A stretch of 64,000 nucleotides of DNA, from NCBI GenBank assembly GCA_963555705.1, contig OY743190.1:18917491-18981490 (forward strand), given 5' to 3'. A model generated the notes under the pieces. That model had not been told where the DNA came from, made no database searches, and saw nothing but the letters and a program-made list of their open reading frames with translations. The stretch comes from Ligustrum vulgare (lineage: Eukaryota; Streptophyta; Magnoliopsida; Lamiales; Oleaceae). The translations under genes and the position numbers were made by a program. How positions within the stretch are numbered: the first letter of the stretch is position 1; every line of letters starts with the position of its first letter. Shown here piece after piece: positions 22,560 through 35,129 of this stretch.

Positions 22560-23325
<766 letters not shown>

Positions 23326-23719
23326 GTGCAATTCTTTTTCTTCTTTTCAGTTTTTGAATTGGTTTGATCTGGAAATAGATTATTAAATTATGGGTTTGAT
23401 TTGGAATTTGATATAGATATGTGGGTTTTGCTAAAGATTCAGTTTTCTGGATTTTATCGATTCATTTTCAATCCAAATGATCTATTTCCACTGCTCAATT
23501 TTGGCTGACCAGCAATAAGCCTTTTCCAAATCTGGGAATTTGAATGATCCTTATCTGAAAATGAAGCAAATTAATCAGTTCCATCAGAAAGTGAGCACTC
23601 TTGCATCCATCTATTATTTAGTTTTTCCAAATATTTAGTTTGATAGGTTTTATATATTAGTTGAATTTGATTTCATAGACATGATAACTGAAAATTCTCT
23701 ATTTACATGTTAACTGATA

Positions 23720-24265
23720 GATGTTGTGCAAAGTGTGGTGCTAATGAAGCTAACAGACCCAGAGAGTCCACTTAAGTTGTAGTTTCTGGGAGTCGGAGTC
23801 CCACCTTTTTTCTACGGTGGTTTCACATTGGTATGTGCTATAAAAAAGCATCGGACAAGGGATTCTGGGTGGCTTGCAGCTAGTTGGACAAAAGTGTCAC
23901 TTAGTAGTGCACTGTCAGGACAAACATTGCTTGCTGGATGATTAAGGAGACATAATGAAAACAGTGATGAAGATCTACAGATTGTTTCAAATGATTCAGG
24001 TGCTAGATTGGTTGATGGAAGAATTGATATGAATTTGGCAGATTTTCTTGAATTGGAGGCAAAGAAAGATGTAGAAATTAAAATTTTCTTTTGGGAGGAT
24101 ATTCTTGACCAGATCCCTCAATTCTTTCCATTATTTTATGTCCAGGCAAGTGGTAAAATCTCATATTGTTTATATATGGAAATAATAATCGACATATAAT
24201 GTTGAGTATTTCTATTTTTTTCAGGTTATTAACTTCAAGTGTGGTGGATACTCGATTGGGATAAG
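23720..24265 (+). pseudogene. BAHD-type acyltransferase fragment captured by Helitron
   Basis: BAHD enzymes use acyl-CoA to acylate plant metabolites or waxes. A frame with stops gives LRRHNENSDEDLQIVSNDSG and then ARLVDGRID near 23945-24030, followed by FFWEDILDQIPQFFPLFYVQ to about 24145. After an intron ending in 'tttttttcag' near 24225 comes VINFKCGGYSIGIS. This order (a 'N.G.R' segment, then the '.VQV..F.CGG..IG.S' strand before the HxxxD motif) fits the family. The HxxxD catalytic motif itself and the DFGWG end are absent. The piece runs almost directly into the CRWN fragment, so the two captures are joined. Confidence 0.65.
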
Positions 24266-24276
24266 TAGCAGTCTAC

Positions 24277-24448
24277 ATGTTGGATGCAAATAAGGCTGCA
24301 TTTGACTTGGAAATGGATCAAAAGAGGAAATCTCTTGATGAAGAGTTGAAAGCCAAGGTGGTTGAAGTAGAGAAGAAGGAAATTGAAATTACTCATTACT
24401 CATATGGGAGAGAAATTCAGAAAAAGAGAACAGGCAAATGAAAAGAAA
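24277..24448 (+). pseudogene. CRWN/NMCP (LINC) coiled-coil fragment captured by Helitron
   Basis: CRWN proteins are long coiled-coil lamina-like proteins of the plant nuclear envelope. The frame from 24277 reads FDLEMDQKRKSLDEELKAKV and then VEVEKKEIEI, a close fit to the CRWN1-type rod. It continues with a frame change as HMGEKFRKREQANEKK. The fragment is about 55 codons out of more than 1000, has no N-terminal start region and no nuclear localisation tail, and has a frameshift near 24400. It sits immediately after the BAHD piece in the captured array. Confidence 0.8.
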
Positions 24449-25744
24449 TCATAGAAAATAAGGTAGAGAAATGGATTTTGAACTATTCTGTTAAGTTTCT
24501 AGAATAAAACATGTTTTCTTGTGTTCTACTTTTTTTTAAACTGAAGTTGATTACTTTTCATGTTTTGATTTGGGTCTATGCTCTAGAGAGTCCATTTACC
24601 ATTTTCGCACTCCTTTTGATATTTTTTGAAGGAGATGGGCTGGGGGAAGGATATAGAATGCTTGGTCAGGCTGGAAATGGCAAGCTACGTGTATCAGTTG
24701 GTCAGGTGGAATGCATCAGGCTAATTGTGCTTATCAGTGCTTTAGTTTCAACAGTTTTTATGGATACTTCAATATATTTTCTACTGTTTTTTCTACTGTT
24801 TTTTTCCCACTTTTCAACATATTGAACGAGCTTTAAAATTTGGTTTAAAGTGTGACTTAGGAGAAAATTAAGTGATTTTGAAGACTTTCTTGCCTATGAG
24901 ATAACAAATATAAGTGTGACTACTAAGAAAATACTGCAAGATTTCTTTCCTTACACGTGTTTGAGAAAAATGAGAGTAACTTATTTTATACAGTTTTTTT
25001 TCCCACTTTTCACTTTTATAGGTGGATGCAAGAGTTAATTTTGATGGTTAAAGTAGTTCTGGAGTAGGTTTGCCATAGCAAATAGACCAGATCTTTGTTT
25101 GGCTAGGGGCATTTATAGACATTTTTTGTTTTCCATCTGTTGATTTCAGAGCCAAAACTACACAACATATTCTTCTACATTTGATCTTGTGCAAATTCTG
25201 TTTAAAAAAAATGTGAAGAGATATGTTTGATCTTTTGCTTATAACTTAATCCTTTCAGTGAGAGAGAAGTGAAATATATTATTTTTGAGTGGAAATGAAT
25301 CAGGCATGATGGAAAACGGTGAAACGAGAAGATTGTAAGGGGTCTCATGATGCTCCTTCCGAATCAAAGATGCATCAACTGCAACAGCTAAGTATTAACC
25401 TTATTTTATTTACATTTTTTTTATAAATTGGAAACTTCTACCATCTTTTATAGCCTGTTGTCCATTAATCAGTGCTTGAAGTTGTTTGAATGCAATTCAG
25501 TGATTTCGATTCCATGGCATATGAGTAAGGGTTTTGACATTTTGTTATACATGCTATAGTGTCACAAATTATGCGTAAAGAATAATTATATTCGTCTGAA
25601 GTTCTTTGGTTTTACAAATTTAGGATTTGTAAAGATTAAAAGTACCTTTTTGTTTGGATTGATTTTTAAAAAATCAATGTTTTTTGCTGCTGCAGGGAAC
25701 TCAGTATATTTCCATTGACTTTTGGACATTCGTTTGTATGACCT

Positions 25745-25801
25745 GCAGTGAATACAGTAATTGGAATTATCTCACGGTCTGGTACACTGAGTTATGAAGT
25801 G
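25745..25801 (+). pseudogene. Succinyl-CoA ligase alpha fragment captured by Helitron
   Basis: The frame AVNTVIGIISRSGTLSYEV matches the 'GRIGIVSRSGTLTYEAV' segment of the succinate-CoA ligase alpha subunit, a mitochondrial TCA-cycle enzyme. It ends at 25801 right before a plausible donor GTGAGA, so the captured unit keeps an exon end. Only about 19 codons are recognisable. ATP-citrate lyase shares a similar segment and is the main alternative. A partial copy of the exon end (TACACTGAGTTATGAA) recurs at about 25848 in a local tandem duplication. Confidence 0.7.
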
Positions 25802-26479
25802 GTGAGATTCTTTTTTATTGGGATTTTTATTTCGTTTAATAGTGTAGTACACTGAGTTATGAACCAGTGAGTAGTTTGTTATTTCGTTTAATAGTTATTA
25901 TTGCTATCTTTATTAAAATTATGTTTTGATGTTTTGATTATTATTGTTTGTTATTTTTAATATTGCATCATAGTATTTTCCCTCCTAAGTTCCCCCTCCC
26001 CCCCAAAACGTCCGGTGTTGAAGAATAAAATAAAAAAATTAATAATATTATTATGTTGCCTTTGAAGCTATGCAAAATATACAATTCCCATGCTGATTTG
26101 ACAGTACACGACCTTTCTTCCATATCAGATTATTACTTCACTGGCTTTATTCGGTGCTAACAGCCTGGATGTTAGATAAATTGGGATTGATTACAGATAA
26201 TAAAATTTGACTATTGAATTACTTTGATATTTTACCAAGTTTGTTGTTGATTGGACTGAAGTTGTATTTTTGGATTGTCACATTATTTGGCACATTACTC
26301 CTCTGAAGTTCAAAAAACTTTTGGTTTTAGCCCCTTTTGAGTGTCATCAACAAGTTCTTGACTGTTACTGATTTCTTAATACTATTCAAAGACTTAATGT
26401 TTGTCTATTCCTAATTTTCATTGATCTAGAGACTTCACATTACCCTTTTATCATGTTTTTTCATTGATCTAGATGTTAA

Positions 26480-26592
26480 AAAGGGAAGTTTGAAGAATTG
26501 GTTGAGGGAAAATGGGTGAAGATATTGATTGATCCAAAGGTGCTCATGCATGTAAGAGGAACAAAAATGGATTTTGTTGATGACAAACTAAG
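26480..26592 (+). pseudogene. ISCA1-type iron-sulfur assembly protein fragment captured by Helitron
   Basis: ISCA1 is a mitochondrial A-type carrier in Fe-S cluster assembly. The 37-codon open frame reads GKFEELVEGKWVKILIDPK and then VLMHVRGTKMDFVDDKLR, close to the plant ISCA-like 1 protein. It ends at 26592 just before a GT donor (gtatga), at a position followed in the family by SEFVF. The Cys residues that bind the cluster (upstream C and C-terminal CGC) are not in the fragment. No stop interrupts it, which suggests a fairly recent capture. Confidence 0.88.
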
Positions 26593-27452
26593 GTATGATA
26601 TATTTCTCCATTTTTAATTGTAGATGAATCTTTGAATGCAATCTCTAGCTGTCTCTTCATATTTATATTTATATGTTCACGTATATATACATTTGAGGTG
26701 AAACATACTCTGCTTTTATATAGTTTTCCCTTGGGGGTTAAAATCAATTTGGTTAAAGAGAGAGAGAATAGAGGGTGTTATTTTCTACTCGCATGTTTGA
26801 TTTCCAGATGAGAAAAAATAAATGAAGTGAGGAAACTGATCATCCCATTAATATGACAAATATCAGAAGATTAAACATGTCGTTCTTGAATTGCAAACAA
26901 CATTTACTTTTAGTATACCATTTGGAGTTTAATTATATTGCAGCTTTATAAAGTATTTTTGATTACTTGATTGGCCCATGAAAATTATGTACATATATGA
27001 CATTATATTTCCACCTTAAATATTGTTGGTACATTTAATTTATGTTTTGAACGCTGACTCCGACTTGGCATGCTAATCTAGGATTGACAATAAATCAGTA
27101 GATTTGTTCGACATAGCAAATCAGTCTATTGATTTGTTTTCCACTTCAACTAAAGTTGATTTATTTTCACCTCCAGTGCTAGCCAAGTATAGCAGCTTCA
27201 ATCAGTTTTTTTTTTAGATACAAACCCAAACATTGAACGGAAAAATATTAAAGTTGAGTCGAACCTAATTTAGATGTTGGATATGCTGAATCTGATGATG
27301 GTTTTGGGGAATTTGAAATAATTTGTCCTTTTAATTTATACTTCATAAATATGTATATATCTATAGGGAATATTCCGTATTTAAAATTTAGTTTTTTCTT
27401 TGCAAGTTCAAGTTTTTAAGTTTTACTTCAAATATTTTGTGTATATCTAATA

Positions 27453-27467
27453 CCGTGCATCGCACGG
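27453..27467 (+). other. Internal Helitron-type hairpin without CTRR end
   Basis: CCGTGC-ATC-GCACGG is a perfect 6-bp-stem hairpin of the same type as the 3' terminal hairpin of this Helitron (29174-29189). It is not followed by CTAG within 20 bases. It could be the damaged 3' end of an inner Helitron starting at 22561, or a bypassed terminator. Confidence 0.7.
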
Positions 27468-27792
27468 GTGATAGAATGGGAAAAAATATAAGATTTAAAT
27501 TAATATTTAAAGGAGATTGCCGTGTGCATATTTTTGCAGCAGTAAAAGATTTACTCTTTTAAAGGAGATCACTGAAATTAATGATGTACTCTCAAAAAGA
27601 ATTTATTCATTATTTTACACCATGCTTTTCAATTTTTTAGCTTACATATTGTACTGTAGTTGCACTGTAGCAGGAAGTTACAGGTTGTGAACATATCAAG
27701 GTGCTTGAGCTACTTTTTATTGCACTTTCCAGCTTCATTGTTGTGTGGTTTGCTGAGTGTGGAGATAATGATATCCTTTAAATATGTTGCAG

Positions 27793-27876
27793 GTGGTCAT
27801 TGGGTGCAATTTTATATGAAATGCTTATTAGCTACCCACATTTTATTCCAATGATCCAATGACCACTTGCAGGAAG
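27793..27876 (+). pseudogene. NDR/AGC-type protein kinase exon captured by Helitron
   Basis: An 84-bp exon with acceptor 'gttgcag' and donor 'gtaata' reads WSLGAILYEMLISYPHF and then, after a one-base frame change, DPMTTCRK. This fits kinase subdomain IX-X of plant NDR (tricorner-like) Ser/Thr kinases, which have WSLGAIMYEML..YPPF followed by DDP..TCRK. No other kinase subdomain is present nearby. The frameshift means it could not encode a working segment. Confidence 0.82.
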
Positions 27877-28769
27877 GTAATATAAGTAGGCATGTGAAAT
27901 GGTTCGAGTTTGTTTTTCAAAGATTCTTAAAATTCTTCTCTTTTGTTTATCATCATGCTCTGTGCCCAGGTATCAAGGTTCCATTGTTTCCAGGCTTGAC
28001 TTGAATATCATGGTGAATTTGATCCCTGAATGCAGCAGTAAATTGAGTGAGAAAGCTTATCTTCCATCTCTTCACCCATTTCAAAGTATTTGCAAGTAGG
28101 GGTGGGCATCAAAGTATTTTGGATATGAATCTTTTGTTGTTCTTACCAAAGCTTCTATTGAAACCAATTGATAAAAAATTAAAAATATTAAAGGATAGTT
28201 TCAATTTCAATTGCATACATATTTTGGACAGTCATGGGTTGAGTCGACATATGGCATAATTTCCATATAAATGATCTCATGTGGAGTATTTTTTAACTCT
28301 CATTGTAGTTATTTTCCGAGCATGTGAATGTTTCTGCCAATTATTAGTTTTCTCATACTCAGCCTTATTTCCTTTCTAAATCCAGCTTGCTTCAACAAAT
28401 GCCTTAATCTATTCCTTTCTAAATCCATTTATTCAACATCGCAATTCTACTATCCTTTAATGAAACCTTTTAGTGCTAAAAGTCAGCTTTGCAACTATCA
28501 TTTATATCATTGAAAAGACACTTTGCTATTCATAGATTTGCATTTTTATTGTTACTCTAATTAATTTGAATGGAATATGACTAATATGCATGCCCACCCA
28601 TTTCATGTTGTTAATCCGATAGTGCCCAACAGTTCAATTATAACCTTTATATTATTTTCATTTTTGATAACTTTGGGCTGGGATCATATCAAGTCGCTAA
28701 AAGGAATGGCACAAAAGTTTATGTAAAAATACTGCAAAATGGGGTTTTCCTTACTGGTGCAGCTCTGCC

Positions 28770-28945
28770 TTTGCATGCAGGCAAGAGGTCATTTGATGAA
28801 GGGTGATCGATACGACCGCCACATTTCAACTGATGATATCGGATTGAACAAGGAAATTTCAAGCACAGATGCTCCATATCATGAAGATCTTGACGTGAAG
28901 CCAGTTCTTTCAAGCACACGTTCTTTTGTAAGCTTCAGTGGTTTC
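28770..28945 (+). pseudogene. Unrecognised exon-like fragment near Helitron 3' end
   Basis: The plus-strand frame from about 28776 reads GDRYDRHISTDDIGLNKEIS, then STDAPYHEDLDVKPVLSS and TRSFVSFSGFSSKTC before a run of 13 G (28961-28973). Its low AT content, hydrophilic Ser/Asp-rich make-up and lack of stops look like captured coding sequence from a regulatory or disordered region of a host protein. I do not recognise the source and assign no function. Confidence 0.5.
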
Positions 28946-29201
28946 TCCTCGAAAACTTGTGGGGGGGGGGGGGACTGGCCATAAATAGTTTAGAGATGCC
29001 TTTTACCCTGGTTTGAAATTCATATTGTAGAGCATCTTGTGGCTGAACTATGTTTGATGTTCACAAATAAGAACGAAATTAGAAATAGAACTCAGTATTT
29101 TTGCTAATGTTATTTATTCTGCTGCAATTGTCATCTATTACCAGATCATTATGTATTTAATCAATCGTTGCATCCCGTGCATCGCAGGGTGGAAGAACTA
29201 G

Positions 29202-29600
29202 TACATGATAAAAGATGAATCACAACATAAATAATTGGAGTTCATCGCACAATTCATGTTGTAGAAGAATCTTCAATTTTGAATCATGTTTGATAGCGTT
29301 TTGGTATGAATAATATAGAATTCGGGACCCCACAATCGCGCCTTTTGATGAGTATATATAGGTTTAGCCGAAGTCTAGGTAAATTAGGAGAGAAGCATGT
29401 TGGACTTCACGCGATTGAAAAGCCTAATTGCAAAATACCTATTACAAGAACTTTAACCCTTAAAAGTTTATGCATCCCTATACTAATATATATTCACCCC
29501 CAAACTGCTCTTGAACATGTTTGGTTTTAATATTACTAGTGTTACAATTGTACGATGCACAATTATTTGTTACTCACATACATTAATTTATATGTTAACA
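29202..29600. repeat. Retroelement-like repeat, right half (split by Helitron)
   Basis: Starts with the T of the Helitron target site. It contains 'gtagaagaatcttcaatttt' and a TATA-like 'gtatatataggttt' near 29353, in the same order as 'tgattcttcaattatcttca' and 'gtatttataggtt' at 250-385. It appears to be the continuation of 21781-22469. No gene seen. Confidence 0.4.
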
Positions 29601-29605
29601 TATGA

Positions 29606-30070
29606 CATTACAAGAAAATTTTGCTTTCCCTACCAATAATGCATATACAAAATGAGATTTATATGTAAGGATTGTTTTTTCTCGCAAAATGAGATTTTGT
29701 AGGAGGGGAGAAATTGGCTCCAAATAAATGTATGCTTAGCCTACAAAATTCTAGCAATAAAATGAGATTTGTAGGTAGAATTTCTTTTTTCTCACAAAAA
29801 TAATTTTTCGTAGGGATAGAGTTTCGCCAGCAAAACTTTAGAAGGCAAATTTTAATTCTTTGCGTGAGTTTATTTTTCCCCGCAAATTTAATATTAATTT
29901 ATAGAAGTGTTTTTGGTTGCGTAAGATATATCTTTTGTCGACAAAAAAATTCACCCATTTGTAGGCTAAAAATTAGAGGCAATTCTCATTTTTTTACTAG
30001 TTCCTACAAAAAAATTTATTTTCATAAAAAAAATAATTAAAAAATCTAATTTTAAACAAAAAGAAAACCC
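29606..30070 (+). mobile_element. CACTA-like 5' terminal and subterminal region
   Basis: Near 29612 the sequence reads CATTACAAGAAAATTTTGC, one change from the CACTACAAGAAA start of plant CACTA elements. Over the next 450 bases the motifs TTTGTAGG, CCTACAAA and 'aaaatgagatttg' recur in both orientations, like CACTA subterminal repeats. No matching 3' end was identified with confidence; similar motifs reappear at 51400-51600. Confidence 0.5.
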
Positions 30071-30336
30071 AATTTCCCTATCAAAATTTATTACAAATTC
30101 CCTCATACTGGGTAATCATCAAGGAGAAATCCCACGGAAAAAAATGGACTGGATGTCCGTCCTCACATAACCAAACCTAGACATTTTCTTTCTCAAATTC
30201 TCCTAAAATAACCATAAATCCTCCGTAATACACCGATTTTCTCAACTTCCTTGCACAAATATCCACTCTGCTACTGTAATTTCACCTTCATATTCGTCCG
30301 TATCAATTACTAGGGTGGGAGATAACGAGGAACAGA

Positions 30337-30446
30337 GAGATGCTACGATTTATGGATGGATTTCAGCCAGTGCATGTCGTTGCCGAGAGCCCAAGGACTT
30401 CTCTGTCCGGGAAGACTATTTTGAGTGCCTTCACCACTCCAAAGAG
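30337..30446 (+). pseudogene. Complex I subunit NDUFS5 (15 kDa) exon fragment
   Basis: NDUFS5 is a small CHCH-type accessory subunit on the intermembrane-space side of mitochondrial complex I. One frame reads CYDLWMDFSQCMS. The next frame continues RCREPKD, then REDYFECLHHSKE, up to 30446 before a GT donor. This matches the twin CX9C-like core of NDUFS5. The change of frame at 'catgtcgttg' is explained by loss of about two bases, so it is a pseudogene. It follows CACTA-like subterminal sequence and precedes another captured fragment. Confidence 0.85.
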
Positions 30447-31154
30447 GTTCGTTCTTATCTACCCTCCCCAAACCCCAATATTGATGTTCTTCTTATAATG
30501 ATTTTCGTCTCTAATGGTAAGAGTTTCGTTTTTAGGGCTTTGTTAAATTCGTTACATTTTCAATTCCTTGGAGACTTTCGGTTTTTGAAGATATGAATGT
30601 TTGGCAGTCGTATTAACCGATCTTGTAACCAGCTAAAAACATGCTAGAAACAGTCATGATTCTCATCAAATTCTCCAAAAATTTACAAAACTACTATGAC
30701 ACATTTTTCTCGTCAAATTCTCCAAATTTCTTCAAACTACACCAATGATTCTCAAGATTTTCCACCCAAATCTTCAACCCGCCTGCAGACCCTTCTCTCT
30801 CGTACTGCTGGGCGTACCAACTCTAGTTTTTCCACTTATAAATTGATAAACGATGGTCACCAGCGACTTTAAACTCGTCTTCTCTGGATGGGAAATCGGA
30901 TTTTTCTCGTTGTTATCGTTGCGGAGTTGGGTTCGAAGAAGAACTCTGAGCCCTATTTGTGGTGGGACTTTTATCACCGATCGTAAGTGTTGGAAATTAA
31001 TTGTTAATTTACGAGAAAAGGTGTTGCCCCTCCCAGAGGACTACCCAGGAACTCCCTTTCTCGTTACATATTCGTTTTACATTACAAATTGAAACTGGGT
31101 TCTTTTTCTTCTTTATTTTCCTCTTTAGTACACCCATTTTTTTGTGAATTTCAG

Positions 31155-31270
31155 TGTTGAAAGAAACTAGTCGGGTGAAGAAGAGGGTCGTTGTAGGAGG
31201 TGGAATTGCCGGCTCTCTTGTTGCCAAGACCCTTCTAAACGAAGATGGTTTCCTTATTCCTTATTGATCT
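31155..31270 (+). pseudogene. AIFM2/FSP1-like FAD oxidoreductase exon fragment
   Basis: After a 'gaatttcag' acceptor the frame reads KKRVVVGGGIAGSLVAKTLL, the dinucleotide-binding GxGxxG Rossmann start of plant apoptosis-inducing-factor-like (AIFM2/FSP1-type) NAD(P)H quinone oxidoreductases. One of the usual glycine-preceding residues is lost. A later out-of-frame LIDL then GTAAGC donor at 31271 fits the family's 'LIDP' exon end. Only the first FAD-binding strand-helix is present. It is on the same strand as the NDUFS5 piece, about 700 bp away. Confidence 0.75.
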
Positions 31271-32839
31271 GTAAGCTCAATTTCACTTTTATAATGCTTT
31301 CTTTACTTGCTTTCTAACGGGTAAATTGAATTTAAATTAATGTGTAATTTATTTTTTTACTTCCATATGTAAAATTTGTGGTTTGAGTGTTCATTTCCAC
31401 TACATTTTTTGTGTACTTAATTATATTTTAGTAATTCTGAGTTTCATATGATGAAATTTTTGACTGCTATAGATTGCAACTTCAACTAGCCTTTTAACCA
31501 CATGAATAAAATCAATATTGAAATAATGAACAACATTTGAGTTTTTGGAATACAAATGGTTGATGCTTGTGAATTGCAATTGAATTCTAATTCTTGAATG
31601 TGTTGGTGCCTAATCTAGAGAAGACATTCTGCAACTTTCTCTTCACTAAGTAAACACTACACATTCTAATTCTTTCTTTTTGATGTCGCCAAATGGAAAA
31701 GTAGGTGAAAATGTTTGTGCGTAGACTTTTTATAATGTTTTGGTATTTGAGGTCTGATTATTTTGGATATATAGAAAATTGAAGCTAGTATATTATCACA
31801 AATGGTTGTTGGTTTTTGTAGTTAATGATCTATAAAGTATGAACCAAACCTCATTAGAATTTATGGTGCTCCATTGTTATCAAATTTTGAGAAATATTTT
31901 GCATAAAAGATGGGTTTCGTATACTCACTTTTAGATTTTCAATACATGTAGTTCACTTGATTTTGTTGGTGCATTAGCATTATGTTCTGTGGACAAATTT
32001 CTTCTTTCTATCATTTTTGATAAGTATGCCTATTGAATTGGTTTGAATGTGTGGCGCTAGTATATGTTTTGATCCTAAGTTATATGATATTCTGATTTAA
32101 ATATAATTTATCTATATTTTTTATTTGCTCTGTAATACTAATCCTTAAAGATGAGAGTTTTTTTCAGAAAATAATGTCAGAAGGTAATGGGGAGTTTTGA
32201 GTTTGAACTCTTCTCCGTCTACCCAGTCAAAGGCTGTCTCGTCTATAACTTTTCCAGGTAACTCATTCCCCGTTGACGGTCCTTTCCAGTCATCCTCTTG
32301 TCCCTGGTTTATAAGATTGCTCTTAATAAAATGAATTTCTAAAAGTTTAACTAGAAAACTCAATGAGGCATAAAGTAAAATCTGGTGGTACTGATCTAAG
32401 GAACTGAAACCTGGTTTAAGTCTTACACCAAAAACCTTTTTCCCTTAGCCGTAAAAAACTGTAAAGGATTTTGGTTTAAGTGTTCATATCTGGGGAAATA
32501 CTTTTTAATCAAGTGCAAAAGATTAAGAGTGAATGACAGTATTCACCAGATGAAGGGCTTCTAAGTTAGGCATCTGATTTGAACACAATTATGGGTTAAT
32601 ATGATATTCATTATAGCATCGATATGCTTCAGCTATCAAGGATGCTAGCAAGACCCAGTACAGGAATATGATCTCAATTACAATAGCAACATATTTGGGT
32701 TCAATACCCCTTGGAGTTAAGTTCGCTGCTTCACCATTAACTATGTGTGCATGTTAGAATCTAACATTTTGTTGTGTGTTGTTACCTAAATAGTAAACAG
32801 ATTAGTAATAATGTTCAACTCTTTATAGCATATCACATT
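31271..32839. other. AT-rich spacer, no gene seen
   Basis: Intron-like AT-rich DNA with no supported coding frame. It probably belongs to the same composite mobile element as the NDUFS5 and AIFM2-like fragments, since it is continuous with them up to the solo-LTR target site at 32840. Confidence 0.4.
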
Positions 32840-34524
32840 ACCAATGTAGCAACCGAGAATTTTTTCATAACTTATTTAAATAAATAGTATTTTAAAAATG
32901 TGTCGCCACGACTTTGTCCATTTATTTTAAAAACATATTCGTCTAGCCAATGAAGTAAAATTATGTTTTAAATTTATCTTAGTCAAATTCCAGTTCAATT
33001 AAAGTGAATCATTTTCAGTATTTATTCTTAAGCCCAGATTTCAACTTTTAATAGATTATCCAAATTATTTGATTTTATGTCCAAGTCCATTATTTATTTT
33101 AAAATTCAATTTTCAATTTATGGAATTCAAATTATTTTAAATCCAAAATATTTTATCTCCAATTTAAATTCATTCTCAAATTTTTATTTATTTTTAAAAT
33201 CCCCAATTCACATTCATTTTAATCCCAAAATTTCTCCCCAACTTCCATTTTCATATTCAGCACATTTCTTTTCCCTTCCCCATGGTCACTCTTCAATCCA
33301 TCTTAATCAACTTCAATCCCATAATTACATTCACACAATTTTTCCTTTCCCATCATCATCACCCCACATTCTCAGCAATTTCCTCCAATCAACCCAAAAA
33401 TCCTTCCCCAATTACCATCGATTACCATTTTCCTACAGACAAGCTATGCATATTATAACTCCATTATATCAACCTCAACCAATCACCAAAATCCTTATCA
33501 ACCAATACCACTACAGTTTTATCACCCTCACCCCTCGCTGAAACCACAGTCAACCCCACCAGCATCATCATCATCATCACCACAATATACAAACAACACA
33601 ACCAGCTCAACCAACAAACCGCCCCAACGCCACCAACCTCAACACCACCCAAATTTTCACAGCCAACATTGGCTGCACCCGAACCTCCCACATCCGCCAC
33701 ACAACATCAATCGCACCACCACAACGTTCCCTCACCGTCGGAATCATCACCTACCACACCGCCGCCTATCACCCCACGACCGCCCATTTCCATTTCTGAA
33801 CCCCCTCCCAAAAATCACACAGACAAACCATCGAGCCTGCAAAACCACCCTCACTGCCAAGACCTCTACCCCCATTAGTCAAACCCAATTTCACAACCAC
33901 CTACATCGAACCACCACAGTCACCACCACACTAACGTCACCAATTCATCACCCAACCGAAGCCAATATCACAACCACCCAAATCACCACCACACCGCCGC
34001 CTAGACCCCACAACCGCCGCTCAAACCCATCATCACCACTGCCATAGCCAAAATCGATCTCAACCACCCAGTGTTTGAAAAGGCGAGGCGGAGGCGCGCC
34101 TCGGAACGAGGCGTACATGCCGCGCCTCAAGGCGAAAAAATGAGCTATTTTCTTCGAAGGGGAGCGCCTCAGGCAGCGAGGCGTACGCCTCTGATTTCAC
34201 GCCTCATGAGGCGTGAGGCCTACGCCTCTGTCTGTTGTAACAGATTCTGATTTGGGCCATTTTTAAAAGCCCAAAAAAAATGAGAAATGACCCAATAGGC
34301 AATGACCCATTATTCTTTTAGCTTAAACCCTAAGTCCCAAACCCATTAATTAATTTGAAAAAAAGAGAACGAAGCAGACGTTTCTCTCCTCTGCGGCTCT
34401 CTGCAGTCCGGTGTCTACGCCTCAACCTGCTGCTCCTGCTGGTTGCCTGGTTCCGACTTCTTTCTTCATCAGACTGCTGTGTTGTTGCTGCCGAGAGTCT
34501 TCCAGCCTCCAGGTAAAAGTTTTA

Positions 34525-34574
34525 GCTTTTTTTTTTTTTTTTTTTTTCGCAATCTGTCTGTGCCTGTTAAAATC

Positions 34575-34609
<35 letters not shown>

Positions 34610-34660
34610 CATACACGTACACACACAGGCAACAGGCAATATATATATATATATACGTGC

Positions 34661-34716
<56 letters not shown>
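34525..34716. repeat. Poly-T and (TA)n microsatellites inside hAT
   Basis: A run of about 20 T near 34529, (AT)n near 34575-34600, an (AC)-rich stretch, and a long (TA)n from about 34662 to 34716. The overlapping Tyr/Ile-rich open frames on both strands are artefacts of these repeats. Confidence 0.9.
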
Positions 34717-34719
<3 letters not shown>

Positions 34720-35129
34720 CACAGCCGCACAGGCACTCTCGTCCCTGGACCCTGCTCTTCACTTTACACAGCACAGACATATATTTTTCCCCCTCTCCCG
34801 TGACCCCGTCTTCAGGTACTCAGCACGCACGCACACTGGGGGTCTGTCATATACCCTTTTGGCTTGTCTATCACATACATTTTTGGCTTGTTTGTTGAAG
34901 AGGATGTGATAGTAATAGTATTGGACAGTATAATGGATGTGAATGAAGATGGAATCTTGTTTAGTACACTGTCCATTTTTTTTTTTTTATAGAATCCTTT
35001 ATCTTTGACTTTAATTGATAGTTGTTACTTGTTACTTGTTTGTTACTCACTTAAAGTCTTAAACGGTAAATATTATTAATTTTGGACATTCAAAATTTAA
35101 TATTCATTTTTTATTTTATAGATTATAAA

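Noticed and set aside
24511..24825. 104-codon hydrophobic open frame
   Set aside because: AT-rich intron-like sequence within the Helitron; a short middle part (GDGLGEGYRMLGQAG) might be captured coding DNA but cannot be assigned.
33077..33878. Long His/Pro/Ser-rich open frames (33077-33541, 33669-33878)
   Set aside because: They come from a CCACC-rich low-complexity segment of a solo LTR, and the related LTR has similar meaningless frames.
34411..34898. Tyr/Ile-rich open frames on both strands
   Set aside because: Translation of (TA)n and poly-T microsatellites inside the hAT element.
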